Of a stretch of 64,000 nucleotides of DNA, positions 1-10,389 are shown piece by piece. Position 1 is the first letter of the stretch, and each line of letters begins with the position of its first letter. The stretch comes from Spongilla lacustris (taxonomy: Eukaryota; Porifera; Demospongiae; Spongillida; Spongillidae). Made by a program: the position numbers and the translations under genes. Where the stretch lies: positions 3,513,147-3,577,146 of the forward strand of contig OX442429.1 in assembly GCA_949361645.1 (NCBI GenBank), in the 5' to 3' direction. A model generated the notes under the pieces. It was given only the letters and a program-made list of their open reading frames with translations, was not told the DNA's origin and made no database searches.

Positions 1-50
1 AGAAGTATTCTGTTATACTAGTTACTGCTATGCACCATGGAGATGAACAG
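1..50 (+). CDS. THADA: THADA exon (partial, left edge of window), first of 12 exons seen
   Basis: The window opens inside a coding exon that reads in one frame from base 3 and ends ...MHHGDEQ before a GTTTGT donor at 51. The segment ending in DEQV followed by LxLLGLICE is typical of THADA/Trm732 proteins just before their conserved 'LGLLCE' block, and the next exon supplies that block in the same phase (0/0). THADA is a large, mostly helical ARM/HEAT-repeat protein; its yeast orthologue Trm732 works with the methyltransferase Trm7 to 2'-O-methylate tRNA position 32. I cannot tell whether the AG at bases 1-2 is an acceptor or coding. The short length makes this exon weaker on its own than the others. 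Confidence 0.7.
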
Positions 51-223
51 GTTTGTTTATGTGTTTTGTTTGCATGCATCATATCTTGTGTGTGGACCTT
101 ATATACTTCTGGGTGTATATACCTGCTATAGATATTGTATTGTAGTTGCTAGATAAATACATGTACTTGTCATCCAATGATTAGTAAAATTCAAAGAGGT
201 TAATTCGTCAACACAAGAAAATA

Positions 224-246
224 CATGTACATGTACATGTACATGC
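224..246. repeat. TACATG microsatellite
   Basis: About four units of the hexamer TACATG. Because TACATGTA is its own reverse complement, the tract reads alike on both strands. The same word recurs as single or double units in many introns of the window. Confidence 0.85.
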
Positions 247-286
247 ACCCCATGGTGCTGAGAAATTTTCCGCACTGTAGTTTAAC

Positions 287-640
287 TCCTATTCACCTGA
301 TGTCCCGTACGAAGGACAAATGTTTTGTATAAGGACAATTTTTGAAGCCCTTTTTATACTTGACCTCAAACTTTGTACTGAAAATGGCAAAAACAGGGAG
401 CCTCGAGTTACTTTTGCTAGTGGACGGAATTGATGAATGAATTAATGTATGCTTTGACCTACCTCCCAAACATTTCTGTTTACCTTTATAAAAGACGCAC
501 CACAGGCAAGTGTAATTGAGAGCCGCATGTTTCTGCCATTTTTAGCACAAAGTTTTTTTGAGGTCACTTATAAAAATGGCTTCAAAAATTGCTCTTATAC
601 AAGATATTTGTCCTTCGTACAAGACATCAGGTGAATAGAG
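287..640. repeat. Foldback (inverted-repeat) element F1
   Basis: An arm at about 287-397 (CTATTCACCTGATGTC, CGTACGAAGGACAAAT, TTTTTGAAGCC, GACCTCAAA) returns as its reverse complement at about 528-640. The arms are roughly 110 bases with scattered mismatches and surround a spacer of about 130 bases. There is no reading frame of note. This is the structure of a non-autonomous foldback/MITE; I could not define a target-site duplication. Confidence 0.7.
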
Positions 641-2023
641 ATTGCACCAAGATATGGTGTGATCTTGGCTCTTAGAGGCAACTGTGATCCTTTGGCCCCA
701 AGATCTTAGAGGAAGATTTTTGACCAAAAGCCCCATAGCCTCAACTGCTAAGTTTGGAAGACGTGGGATGTGCTGCGGTTGGATATTTTGCATCCTAAAT
801 CATTGTACTGCAAGAGCGATGTGGGAGGACAAATACAATTGCTTTCTCACACCAATAACCTTTTGAAACGTCATGGCATGATACAGGTAGTAATACCATC
901 TCAGCCTTATCATCAGGGAATCACATGACAAGCATGGTTTCAGTTGCTGTGGACAGTATCCAATAGTGGTGATAATGGTATTGTAATGCAAAGAATTATT
1001 TCATGCTGGTGGGAATAAGAACGTAAAAGTCAAAAAGTACCGATTTAGTGGCCTTGTCCAATGGAAGGCTTGATCATGGTCAGGAATTCAAGTCCTGACA
1101 TTCCTTGACACACTTGTATTGGCTTTGCTTAACTGTCGATTGAGGCGATGAATGTGTGCCCCTATATTGTACGGATTTACTACTAGTAGCTAGATCAGTT
1201 GTGAACAGACTTACAGTTTTACTTCTTGACATGATGAATCTATAGTGATGCTCCAAGTCACATTCAGCTTCACATAACTGAACAGCAAGTCATTTTGTTT
1301 GCAATTTCCCCTAGACAATCTTGTTGTTTTGAAGATGTCTCTTCCTGTCTGACCAATGAGGGAGTGGCTGACTAAAGTATTTTCAATCACTCTTAACTAC
1401 CCGTGAGATAACATTATTCACATGGTACTGTGTGATGTTTGCTGTGTGCTTTTTTAAAAGATGGACATCTCAGCGTTCCTGGGTTAAGCATTGAGGAAAC
1501 TTTGTTAAATTTACCAGGGTGTTAGAAGTGTTCTTTGTTAGATGCTTAATAAGGAATAAGTATATAATCAATAACAATTCAAGTACTACAAAGTTGTAGC
1601 CAATTACATCGTTTTAGTACTCTGCATAATTTTGTCTTGAATGTTGTCAATACATGATTATGTACATGTGTGCACACATAGAACTTAATCAGTGTAAGTA
1701 CTGGCGAATACATGTACCTGGTAACTAAAGGAACATTAGTATTATACAATACTGTTATCTTGGTACATGTGTATCTCAAGCGGGACATTTATTGAATTAC
1801 TTCTGGGTGTCTGAAGGGATGCTCTTCGGTAACTAGCAACTGTTTCAACTTGAAAATGTCTTTTCCTTTACCTCAACTAAGTCAGCAGGGCGTAAGAGTT
1901 ATGGCTTTTAATAGAATGAAAGGCTGACACAGTTGTGCGTTACTACACATTCATTCCTGTTTTCAATTGATATAATGATGAATATGCAGTGGATGATGGG
2001 AAATTGTTTATACATGCATTTAG

Positions 2024-2179
2024 GTTCAACTGTCAATGCTAGGCCTTATATGTGAAAGTCGACGTACCACCGAACTGCCACATCCTGCAGCTCTCAGCTT
2101 AGTGCTGCAGTTTTTGCATCTCAATGGCAGTACTCAGTCTACAGGATTTCGCTACGACATTGTTACCTGCATCAGAAAG
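2024..2179 (+). CDS. THADA: THADA exon 2
   Basis: A 156-base exon between TAG (2021-2023) and GT (2180), phase 0 at both ends. It encodes 52 residues starting VQLSMLGLICESRRTTE and ending TCIRK. This matches the conserved THADA stretch 'LxxLGLLCEs.RsTE ... LNSQSP..R', here seen as LNGSTQSTGFR. The frame is open throughout. Known role of the family: scaffold for the FTSJ1/Trm7 tRNA methyltransferase; in flies THADA also has a reported role in energy storage. The function in this organism is inferred from homology only. Confidence 0.85.
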
Positions 2180-2586
2180 GTACATGTTGATGAAAATGTC
2201 CATGTTTCAAATGTACACAGCTGTATCACATGCTACTCAAGAGTTTTTTTTAACTGATGTTTTGATTTTGATGTAGAAAGAGCACATAATTTCTCAAATG
2301 AATTTGTATCATTAGTGCAATACCAGTTATAACTATTAGCTACATGTAAGTGGGCTGCAAAATTACATGTAGCATGTTGACTGGTAGTTAAGTAGCTATT
2401 GTAAGGCTTTAGGATTTACATTTGGGCAACTGTGTAGCTTTCTTGGGAAAATACGTATGTACTTGCAAGCCCACTCAACTTTTATCATTATCTGTTTACG
2501 TTCTGTCCTTTGTGAATACGGTGTGAATTTACATCCCTTAATATATCTGCATTATTATTATTATTGATTTTCGTATTTGTGTCTAG

Positions 2587-2664
2587 CTTCTGCTTCGCAT
2601 CAGAGATGGCTGTTATGGGCTACTAAAGCAACAGAAAAAGAAACATGAAATTGAGTTATATAAG
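2587..2664 (+). CDS. THADA: THADA exon 3
   Basis: A 78-base exon (26 codons, phase 0/0) between TAG at 2584-2586 and the strong donor GTATGT at 2665. It encodes a basic helical segment, LLLRIRDGCYGLLKQQKKK then HEIELYK, which corresponds to the 'kklf.ri.ess.vl.k' helix after the LNSQSP block in animal THADA. The next coding exon lies 20.4 kb downstream, yet the protein alignment shows no missing segment between them. Confidence 0.8.
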
Positions 2665-3379
2665 GTATGTTTACCCTTTAATCCCTAGGCTTGCATCCTA
2701 AATGAAAAGAGATACCTATCCTCATACATTATTTTTTATAATTCCTCTATGTGGCGTTTACTTTTTCTTGTTATGTGCTAAATGTATCACCTCACATCAA
2801 ATTGATATTATATGAATTTGAAAAATTTAGCAGTAGAGATTAAAGACCAAATATGTATTACATGTAGAAATATGAACATCTAGTTTGGGTTGATACTAAA
2901 TTAATCTTCAATGCTGGATATACCATAAATATCAGATCTAAGCAAATATCTGTATGCTAAGTAGCATGCATGTGTTGAAACCAAAGATGAAAATGATACC
3001 ATGTGTACTGTGATTTGTATGAACTTAATACATTATTTTACACACATCGTTTACTATTGAACAGTTACAGAACTACACTCTAACTCCGTTTAAATTCATT
3101 TAGAAGCACATACATATGTACATGTACATTAATGTACATTCATGAGTCACTATTCTCCAATCAAAACAGTAGTACGCATTACTGGGGATAATTGTTTAAG
3201 AACTTCCTAATCTGTACGCTGTTTGTACTAATCTGTCGCAATGAACCTTGCTTGGCTTATATATGCCCTAAAATGAAGATACATGTACCATTACATTAGT
3301 ACAATGATGTGTGCAGGCAGAGAATTCAATGTCCTTTCAAAATCATATGAAGTCACTGAAATTGGGCTATGTGAACATT

Positions 3380-3471
3380 ACTGATTTTTGGTTCCCAGGG
3401 TGAAATACAGCATACACCTTGCTCTACTGATATTTGGTTCCCAGGGTGAATAACAACATACGCCTTGCTCT
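3380..3471. repeat. 46-base tandem duplication
   Basis: Two adjacent 46-base copies (3380-3425 and 3426-3471) share TTTGGTTCCCAGGGTGAA and CCTTGCTCT with a few differences. There is no coding content. Confidence 0.8.
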
Positions 3472-3737
3472 ATTACTGGTGACCAAATAGTTTTAAGCTT
3501 GCACTCCATTGCAGGGTGATCAGCTGCTCCTGAAACAATTCTATCATTCCAGCCAAAACCATAATGTAGATAGTTATGTGTAAAGGAACACGTTATTTAA
3601 TGGCATACAAATGTGCCACTTTTGGCAACCAAAATTGCATTGTCACTTTTGCCATTACTGCATGTTGTAGATGGCAAATGGCTAAATTTTGTCTATGGGT
3701 TATTCCAAAAGATGTAGGCATCAGTTTTGCACAAGAT

Positions 3738-4150
3738 GTTCAAGTAAAATTGGTAAACTAGCCAGTTGAAATTCTACTTATTTCTTTCACGACGTGAACA
3801 GCATCCTGTTTCTAGACGATAGTGAGGATCAGTAACCTCTGAGGACCACGCCTGTTTTAATCATTGGACACCATCTTTTTGTGTACCTAAAATACAGTTT
3901 GAGGGGTGGTGTGTAACTGATAACCGCATTTATAAACACTGTGGTTTTACATAGCGATAAAGCAGTTATCAGTTACATATCACTCCTCGAACTACTAGTA
4001 ACAATAATTTTAGGTACCCAAAAAGATGGTGCGGTTCTCAGAGGTTAACTGATACTGTTCAAGACTTTATTTCAAAATTAAGAAACAGGATCTTATCCAC
4101 TTCATGAAAGATATAAGTGGAGTTTCAACTGATTAGTTCACCAAATTTTA
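3738..4150. repeat. Foldback element F2
   Basis: Left arm (about 3738-3935: TTGGTAAACTAGCCAGTTGA, CATCCTGTTTCT, AGTAACCTCTGAGGACC, GTAACTGATAACCGC) and right arm (about 3955-4150) are reverse complements with moderate divergence, about 190 bases each, around a tiny loop near 3945. No reading frame is seen. A non-autonomous hairpin element of unknown superfamily. Confidence 0.75.
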
Positions 4151-4374
4151 CAATCTATGCTCAAACAACAAAAACAAATGGCATTGTTTTGTTGTGCCTA
4201 AAATCAGTAGCCAAGATATGAGCCTGCAAAGTAGAAATTATCAGGGGATTAAATATTCAATAGGCTGTATATAGTTAATCATTCAAGTTAATTGTGGAAG
4301 TCATATGAGGGGAGGGGGGGGGGGGGGCAAGAAAAAAGTGGAAGACACTATCGTCCAATGTTGTAAAGCGTAAA

Positions 4375-4804
4375 GTTATTGTCCTAAATGTCCACTTGGG
4401 TAGACAGCAAAAAAGGTTTTTGCCGTTCGGTCACGGAAGGGACCTGGCTGCATTTAAGGGTACTGGCTTACAGACCAAGTCTTTTCAGGATCGGGCCGAG
4501 ATAAGTAAGGCTTTAATCCTTTCTGTACTTGACAATTACCCGTGCTAGCGGACCTATCCATTACACTCCGACTGATCCACACGGAGCGTAATGGATAGGT
4601 CCTCTAGCACAGCTCATTCTACTTGTACCAAAAGGATTTAAGCCTTGCTTATCTCGGCCCAATCCTGAAAAGACTTGTACTATAAGCCAGTATGTTAAAT
4701 GCCACCCACTAGGTCCCTTCTGTGACCGAGCGGCAATAACTTTTCTTGCTGTCCACCTAGGTATACCAATTGTACCCTCGGGTGGACATTCAGGACAATA
4801 GACA
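4375..4804. mobile_element. Palindromic TTAA-type MITE, family A, copy 1
   Basis: About 430 bases that fold on themselves almost completely: TATTGTCC...GTCCAC near each tip, GCCGTTCGGTCACGGAAGGG against CCCTTCTGTGACCGAGCGGC, and a central GGACCTATCCATTAC hairpin. A second copy is at 39690-40138. Flanks are GTAA (4370-4373) and ATAA (4805-4808). The matching position in the uninterrupted F3 arm is TTAA (6103-6106), so the original target was TTAA, the piggyBac-type preference. No protein is encoded. Confidence 0.8.
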
Positions 4805-4966
4805 ATAAAGAGAGGATTATGAATCCGCTTTCAACAATAAAAATCGGATGTATAAGAAAAAAGATATGAGCGATTTGGGCGTAGGGGTACCCCCCTACCC
4901 CCATTACCATTTTCGTATCTTTTCTGTTAACATCGCAGTGGATTTATACTGGAGTAGCATTAATCT

Positions 4967-5172
4967 ATTTCTCCCAGCCAAAGAACTTCACTGAGATCCC
5001 ACACATAATCGCAAGACACTAGTAAAACCAGCAGTGATGGATTTAACGTTTAACCTACTCGTGGTTGTTCTCAACAGTACGAGGGGGTTAAATGATAAAT
5101 TCACGGCCGGTTTTACTAGTGTCTAGTGATTATGTGTGGATCTCAGTGAAGTTCTTTGACTGGGAGGAAAAT
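4967..5172. mobile_element. Short foldback element C
   Basis: TCTCCCAGCCAAAGAACTTC near 4970 pairs with GAAGTTCTTTGACTGGGAGG near 5151-5168, and the inner arms (CACACATAATC..AAGACACTAGTAAAACC) continue the match for about 60 bases. The centre carries CTACTCGTGGTTG and CAACAGTACGAGG. Non-coding. It sits at the tip of the F3 hairpin next to element B1. Confidence 0.7.
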
Positions 5173-5173
5173 A

Positions 5174-5965
5174 TGGGCCAGTGTCCAGCAAAATCGGGCT
5201 TGTGGGGTTATAATTTTATCACTAAAAAAATTGCACGTTGTACTAAACGACACATCTTCGCGACGGTACTACTTTTTCTTTTCAAATTTCGTACACTTGT
5301 TCCCACACCATTTCTCTCTGTGAAAATCGATTTTTGTGATCTACACATTTTCCGTGCCGTGGATACAACAATCGTTAACCCCGCGGGTTAGAAATCGACA
5401 TTTCTCCACGTACGAGTGTTGAAAACGTGTCAAATTGGGAGTGTGCATAGAGGAGTCCTGTAGCTATTGATTTGTTAGTTTCTGAATCATCTGTTACGGA
5501 GATACAGTTCAGCAAACTACAGGCACATTTTCCTGCCTGATTCGCGCCAATGATATAATCACCGCCTTCCCATTCACTGAGCGGGACGTGATTTGCCAAA
5601 ATCATTGGCGCGAATCAAGCGAGAAAACGTGCCCGTAGTTTGTTCAACTGTATCTTCGTAATGGAACAAATCAATAGCTACAGGACTCTTCTATGTGTAA
5701 CCCGAATTTGACGCGTTTTCAACACTCGTACGTGGAGAAATGAGGAATTCTAACCCGCGGGGTTAACGATTGTTGTATCCACGGCACGAAAAATGTGTAG
5801 ATCACAAAAATCGATTTTGACAGAGAAATGGTGTGGGAACAAGTTTACAAAATTTGAAAGGAAAAAGTAGTACCGTCGCGAAGATGTGTTGTTTAGTACA
5901 AGGTGCAATTTTTATAGTGATAAAATTATAACCCCACAAGCCCGATTTTGCTGGACACTGTCCCA
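5174..5965. mobile_element. Long palindromic MITE, family B, copy 1
   Basis: An element of 792 bases with tips TGGGCCAGTGTCC / GGACACTGTCCCA and flanking TA on both sides (5172-5173, 5966-5967). The halves are near-complete inverted repeats, meeting around the GATTCGCGCCAATGAT palindrome near 5550-5610. The internal landmark GTTAACCCCGCGGGTTAG occurs once per arm. Two further copies lie at 42797-43589 and 61282-62104. Short frames inside are by-products of the inverted repeat. The TA flanks fit Tc1/mariner-like transposition, but this is inference. Confidence 0.85.
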
Positions 5966-6865
5966 TATAAATGCTATTCCCATGTAAATCCGCTGTGAAA
6001 CAGAAAAGGTAATGGGCATACCCCCAATACCCCTTTTTAAATCGCTTGTATCTTTTTTTTATGTCTGATTTTTATTTTGAAAGCGGATTCATAATCCTTT
6101 CTTTAAGCTTTACAACATTGGACGATGGTGTCTTCCACTTTTTTTGTTCGAATTCATAATAATAATATTATAAATTTGAGCTATGGTGTGGTCGAGTGTT
6201 ATATCTAGCACAGTTGATACTGTGCCCTTATTCATTACCATATCTGACCATGGTACTGACCACATCACAGGCCCAATTGGTAAGTCTTGTTGCTGTGATT
6301 GTAATGGACATTGCGCTTGTATATGTGCGAAGGTGAAGTGGCCTTGCACTAATTACTAGCTTAATTAATTGGTAGCTGTTACATCACATTTGGCAACTGT
6401 TTCCCAGCCACTCCTGCAGTTACGTTCGCAAATTTCCGTGCAGCAGCTTAATTTTCATCCGCAGCTGCCGAATTCAACTTTGCACCGCCTTCACAGTCTT
6501 CCCCTCCAAACCTGTCGGTTGTAGTACAGACTTCGTTACCCATGCTTCTTCCAGTAGCACCAGAGCTCCCATGTCCTTCTGATCAATCTCTCTCCCGCTG
6601 CCAATACACTTTACCACCATCTATAGAGGTTGTATAATAGTGTCATAAATCGTCATCAATAAATAGCAACCTTTGCTAGGCGCCATTTTGAGTGTCAAAA
6701 TCACACGTGTGTCGATCCGTAATATAGAATGATTGGAGGTTCTTGAGTACCCGTTGCACGTAATTGCAGTAAAATGAAAATGCAGCTAGAAAGTACTGCC
6801 AAGTACTCTGACTAGTCTATTACTATGCGCTTGATGACACTGGTAAACAGCGTTACAGGGTAAAA

Positions 6866-7790
6866 TTGGAGCTGGTTGGTGCCCAGCTTGAAGATCCTTA
6901 TGTTGCATATGAGAAAGGCATTGTAAGTGTGGATTGGAATATGTGGCCTCAGGTCAAGTTTACATTGGAAGCGTATAATTTATACATTAACGGTTGGGTG
7001 GAAGATATCGCTGTTTATACCATATCACGTACCTCTGACACCAGCGTTGCTATTGGAAGTGAAGCTTTGGTAGCAGCAAGGAATGAGGGATCTATATTAT
7101 GTGCGCACTGTAGCTGTATGGCAGGTCTGGGTGAAGTGTGCTCACATATGGGTGCACTTCTGTTTATACTTGACATGTACAGGAACACGCAGTATCAGAA
7201 GACAACGACATGTGCTTCTTTACTATGCTCTTGGCTGAATGTGCCATACTCAGAGCTGGCTGAGATCTCCTTTGCTGCACATAAGTGGTGTACACACTGT
7301 AGAAGTGAATAGGTAACAGAAAATATCAGCCCACAAGCTAAGAAGCAAGCCGCAAAGAGAATACAGGTGTAATCCCACATCCCCCTACTGATCTTTTTAG
7401 TAAAGAGAAACTTAACACATGATGATCTTTAACTAAAATGCGAAGAGGTGTTAAACACATACACAATTACTCAGGATGTTGCAAAGTGCATAGAAGAGCA
7501 GACATGACCATCAAAGATTTGGTTTCAGCAAAGGGCAGGCCGAGTAACTGCATCTCATTTTAAAGCAGCTGTGTGCACATCCATCAGTAAGGCATCGCAA
7601 TCCTTAATTAAAGCAGATGTGTTATACTGAAAGTGTAAAATTTACATGCTACAAAGTGGGAGTGGCAACATGAAGAACAAGCACGCATGGAGTATGAAAG
7701 TTCTACTCAGCAACATTACAACATTTTTTCCATTAGAGCAGTAGGAGGGTTAAGTTAACCTGGACCACATCTTCTGGACAGGATTGCCCT
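6866..7790 (+). pseudogene. SWIM zinc-finger / YqaJ-nuclease-like transposon gene remnant
   Basis: An open frame (6866-7312, 148 codons) carries a SWIM-type zinc-binding signature: CAHCSCMAGLGEVCSHMGAL (CxC...CxH), followed by a cysteine-containing CSWLNVPYSEL. Downstream, in shifted frames to about 7770, pieces resemble YqaJ-like nuclease: RAGRVTASHFKAAV at about 7530 and KWEWQHEEQARMEYE at about 7660-7700. SWIM plus YqaJ proteins in invertebrate genomes are commonly companions of ISL2EU/IS4EU-type DNA transposons. Several stops and shifts break the gene. The assignment of the first half is good; the YqaJ part is weaker. Confidence 0.6.
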
Positions 7791-7945
7791 AGCTACTGAC
7801 CTCACTAATGAGAAATTCAACCGCTCATAATTCTCTGTCAAGATTTTGCCTTACGGCAGTGCAGAGAGATCGAGAGGCTGGAAGCCAGTCTAGCAAAGGT
7901 GTTCTGGGCCACTTTCCGTAAGATTCCACTGCCAGAGGAACACAT

Positions 7946-8570
7946 ACCTATCCTAATTCCTTATGTTTTGGGTCATTGGATGAGTGCATTTGGCACTGTG
8001 CTGTGTAGGCTGCAATATCATGCAAAGTGGCAGGAATGAGTGGGGAGGCAACGGTAACATCGAAGGCTTGTGGCTTTGTCCTTTCCCAAACATAGACTAG
8101 CACATCAGAATTACTCTGGACTCTCACAAAGATTTTTTGCAGGCAATTGTATCTGATGACAACATCCCCACCATGTCTGCAATAACACTGCATGATGTCC
8201 AAGAGGATCCAAAGTGATATCGGGGCAGAATGGGCACATGCACTGATTGTACAGAAGAGCTCATACCAAGCCACCACATCATTGCAATTTGGAATTTGGC
8301 TGGATCAAGATGCAAGCCCAACCCTAACTTGGGGACAACTGAAAGCCATGAACTAGCATAAGGAGCAGAGGCAGAGAGTAGATGCGCCTTATTTGCAGAC
8401 CTCTGTAGGGCACACAAGAGCATTGACCTTCAAAAAAAGCACAAAAATCTGAAGAAGACATAGATGAGATGAAGGCAGCACATGAGTGATAAGATAAAAG
8501 AATGCTAAGTTGTGCTGGCTTCCATCATCTGGGATAGACAGGTGTGGTTCTAGCTAAATCCACTAATTTA
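7946..8570 (-). pseudogene. LINE fragment (C-terminal part of ORF2)
   Basis: Reverse-strand pieces read AHLLSASAPYASSWLSVVP, MMWWLGM, CRHGGDVVIRYN, QAFDVTVASPL and SSNDPKHKELG. They are in the same order as the C-terminal region of the intact-looking LINE copy at 21.75-22.7 kb (AASWISVI, IKWWLGLY, CKRGGDVVSRHN, AAFDLSVTSPL). Two frames overlap, so at least one frameshift is present. A dead, 5'-truncated copy of the same family. Confidence 0.7.
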
Positions 8571-8934
8571 CAATAACTACCACAAATGCAAGCTGCAACA
8601 CTGAGCCACCTCTACTAGGCAATAACGATGTAAATTCGGGTTTGGGAACGAGAGAAATTTATATACTCGTTCGGGCCTTGGGCGTTCCCTTGGACTGTCA
8701 ATTACTTCAATTTTTCATACGGCAACTCATTTTTTAATGGGATGACTTTGACTTTGTCAAAGCTCATATACGAATAAAAGCATGTCCTCGTTCTCAGTAT
8801 AACAGCAAAATTGCAAATGTCGGCCCAAACAAAGGTATGATAATGTTTAACTCATAAAGTTCCGTGCAATAAAGGAAACGAGTACCTTTGATCGTCTGCC
8901 AAACATATTATCTGTGTATTTCTCTAAGTGCATG

Positions 8935-9187
8935 TGTGAGTTTGTGTGCATTGCCATGTGTAGTCCAGATCCGGAGTCAGAGGAAGCACATTAGTCACTG
9001 AATGGAGATAAGAAATTTAGGCATTGTTACTATAGAATCTCAGGGTAGAGTGCATGTGGGTATGTGTGGTATATATGCATGCCCTTTGCATTAAAATAGA
9101 GTTGCAGTGGTAATTGACTTGAAGTTTATATCGCAGAGAACGGCGGAAAACGGCGGAGGCTATACGAGTACTCCTTGCGCGTTCACA
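8935..9187 (+). repeat. 5' LTR of LTR retrotransposon 1
   Basis: It shares CCGGAGTCAG, CACTGAATGGAGATAA, TACTATAGAATCTCAGGGTA, GAGTGCATGTGGGTATGTG and GCGCGTTCACA with 12909-13118. The 5' copy has about 60 extra bases (around 9070-9130) and ends TTCACA at 9187. The left boundary is approximate. Confidence 0.75.
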
Positions 9188-9209
9188 TTTGGTGGCAGCG
9201 GTGGGATCC
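9188..9209 (+). promoter_or_regulatory. Primer-binding-site region of LTR retrotransposon 1
   Basis: TTTGGTGGCAGCGGTGGGAT directly follows the LTR end ..TTCACA. A TTTGGTGGCAGCGG core also follows the reverse-strand LTR of the gypsy element at 31.2 kb, which supports the boundary. The tRNA used as primer is not identified. Confidence 0.65.
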
Positions 9210-9510
9210 GATTGTCGAACAGTTCGTCGACAATTCCATGCAGGTCCAAGGAAACAGTGATCAGTGTTCCATGACGGTGCGTTCCGGAGGGGAGTACAAA
9301 AGTCAACTGGCCATGGAAGATCCTCGCGATTGTCGCGAACAGGAGTTAATGACTCAGCAGGCAGGCAGCGGAGGAGTCCAGATGCAACGAAGATGTTATA
9401 GTGGTGCTGACAAGACCACAGGCTAGGCAGCCGGAAGGAGAAACGGACAAAGCCGATTGTCAAGTAACTGCCGAGAATGCAGAAAGCGGCAGAAACAATC
9501 TCTGCAACAA

Positions 9511-9730
9511 TACCACAGGACGAGTCGGTAACACCACGCAGGGCCGGTGCAGCCCATAGGGCACGGTTGTATGCGGCTGGAAACTAAGTCAACAATTAGA
9601 TGATTTACGGTATTACCATGTACCACAGGACGAGTCGGTAACACCACGCAGGGCCGGTGCAGCCCATAGGGCACGGTTGTATGCGGCTGGAAACTAAGTC
9701 AACAATTAGATGATTTACGGTATTACCATG
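9511..9730. repeat. Exact-looking 110-base tandem duplication
   Basis: 9511-9620 and 9621-9730 carry the same 110 bases (TACCACAGGACGAGTCGG ... TTACGGTATTACCATG) with no differences that I can see. It lies in the leader of LTR retrotransposon 1. The identity implies a very recent duplication or an assembly duplication. Confidence 0.9.
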
Positions 9731-9755
9731 TATTTCTAAACTGATGGCTCATTAT

Positions 9756-10165
9756 AGACCGTCCATGCTGCTCAGAGGACGGATAGTCCTCTGCTGCTCA
9801 GAGATGGTCCCATGTTGCTCAGAGATGGTCCCATGCTGCCCAGAGGATGGTCCCATGCTGCCCAGAGGATGGTCCCCTGCTGCTCAGAGGATGGTCCCCT
9901 GCTGCTCAGAGGGTGGTCCCAGCTGCTCAAAGGATGGTCCCCTGCTGCTCAGAGGATGATCACCCGCTGCTCAGAGAATGATTCCCTGCTGCTCAGAGGC
10001 TGCTCAGAGGATGGTCCCCTGCTGCTCAGAGGATAGTCCCCTGCTGCTCAGAGGATGGTCCCCTTCTGCTCAGAGGATGGTCCCCTGCTGCTCAGAGGAT
10101 GATCCCCTGCTGCTCAGAGGATGGTCCCCTGCTGCTCAGAGGATGGTCACCAGGATGGTCCCCTA
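9756..10165. repeat. 21-base minisatellite (CTGCTCAGAGGATGGTCCCCT)
   Basis: About 18-20 variant copies of a roughly 21-base unit. Because 21 is a multiple of three, all frames stay open and read as repeated LLRGWSP or CCSEDGP peptides. These frames are products of the repeat, not evidence of a gene. Confidence 0.9.
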
Positions 10166-10167
10166 GT

Positions 10168-10389
10168 CAGACTATCATCAAGTGTGATAATGCTGCTGTC
10201 AGATGTTCTGGAGCACTGTATACAGACTGCAGCAGGGATATTAAGGATGGTGGTTATGTAGAGCATGAGTGTGTACCAACGCTTACACCTGAGGAGGAGA
10301 AGCAAGCAGCGGGATTACTGAAGAGCGCCATCTCTACCAGTCCTGACAAAGCCATCATACAACTTGCTACAGGGGAAGCAGTTAAGTGA
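10168..10389 (+). CDS. Unidentified reading frame after the minisatellite
   Basis: The frame that leaves the minisatellite continues for about 70 codons of ordinary-looking sequence: QTIIKCDNAAVRCSGALYTD, then VPTLTPEEEKQAAGLLKSAI, ending ATGEAVK before a stop. The composition is balanced and it contains a plausible helix. I do not recognise a family. It may be a piece of the retrotransposon's gag or a chance frame; no homologue is claimed. Confidence 0.3.
   Translation, partial: QTIIKCDNAAVRCSGALYTDCSRDIKDGGYVEHECVPTLTPEEEKQAAGLLKSAISTSPDKAIIQLATGEAVK

Larger units (their letters stand above)
51..2023 (+). other. THADA intron 1
   Basis: GT at 51 and TAG at 2021-2023 bound this 1,973-base intron. 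It holds a short TACATG repeat and a foldback element (both listed separately). I see no coding sequence or recognisable transposon protein in the remaining part (about 660-2000). Confidence 0.65.
4336..6140. mobile_element. Foldback element F3, split by three later insertions
   Basis: The left arm is in two pieces (4336-4373 and 4809-4966). The right arm (about 5968-6140) is continuous and complementary to both: TCGTCCAATGTTGTAAAGC at the outer end, GGATTATGAATCCGCTTTC in the middle. Removing the inserted elements A1, C and B1 leaves a hairpin of roughly 370 bases. The right arm therefore preserves the uninterrupted version of the left arm and so records the A1 insertion site. Confidence 0.8.

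Noticed and set aside
5092..5605. Frames inside palindromic family B
   Set aside because: They appear mirrored in all three copies because of the inverted repeat, contain no motif and are not conserved in length.
9756..10165. Several overlapping long open frames reading LLRGWSPAAQRMVP
   Set aside because: They follow from a 21-base tandem repeat without stops; codon content is fixed by the repeat.
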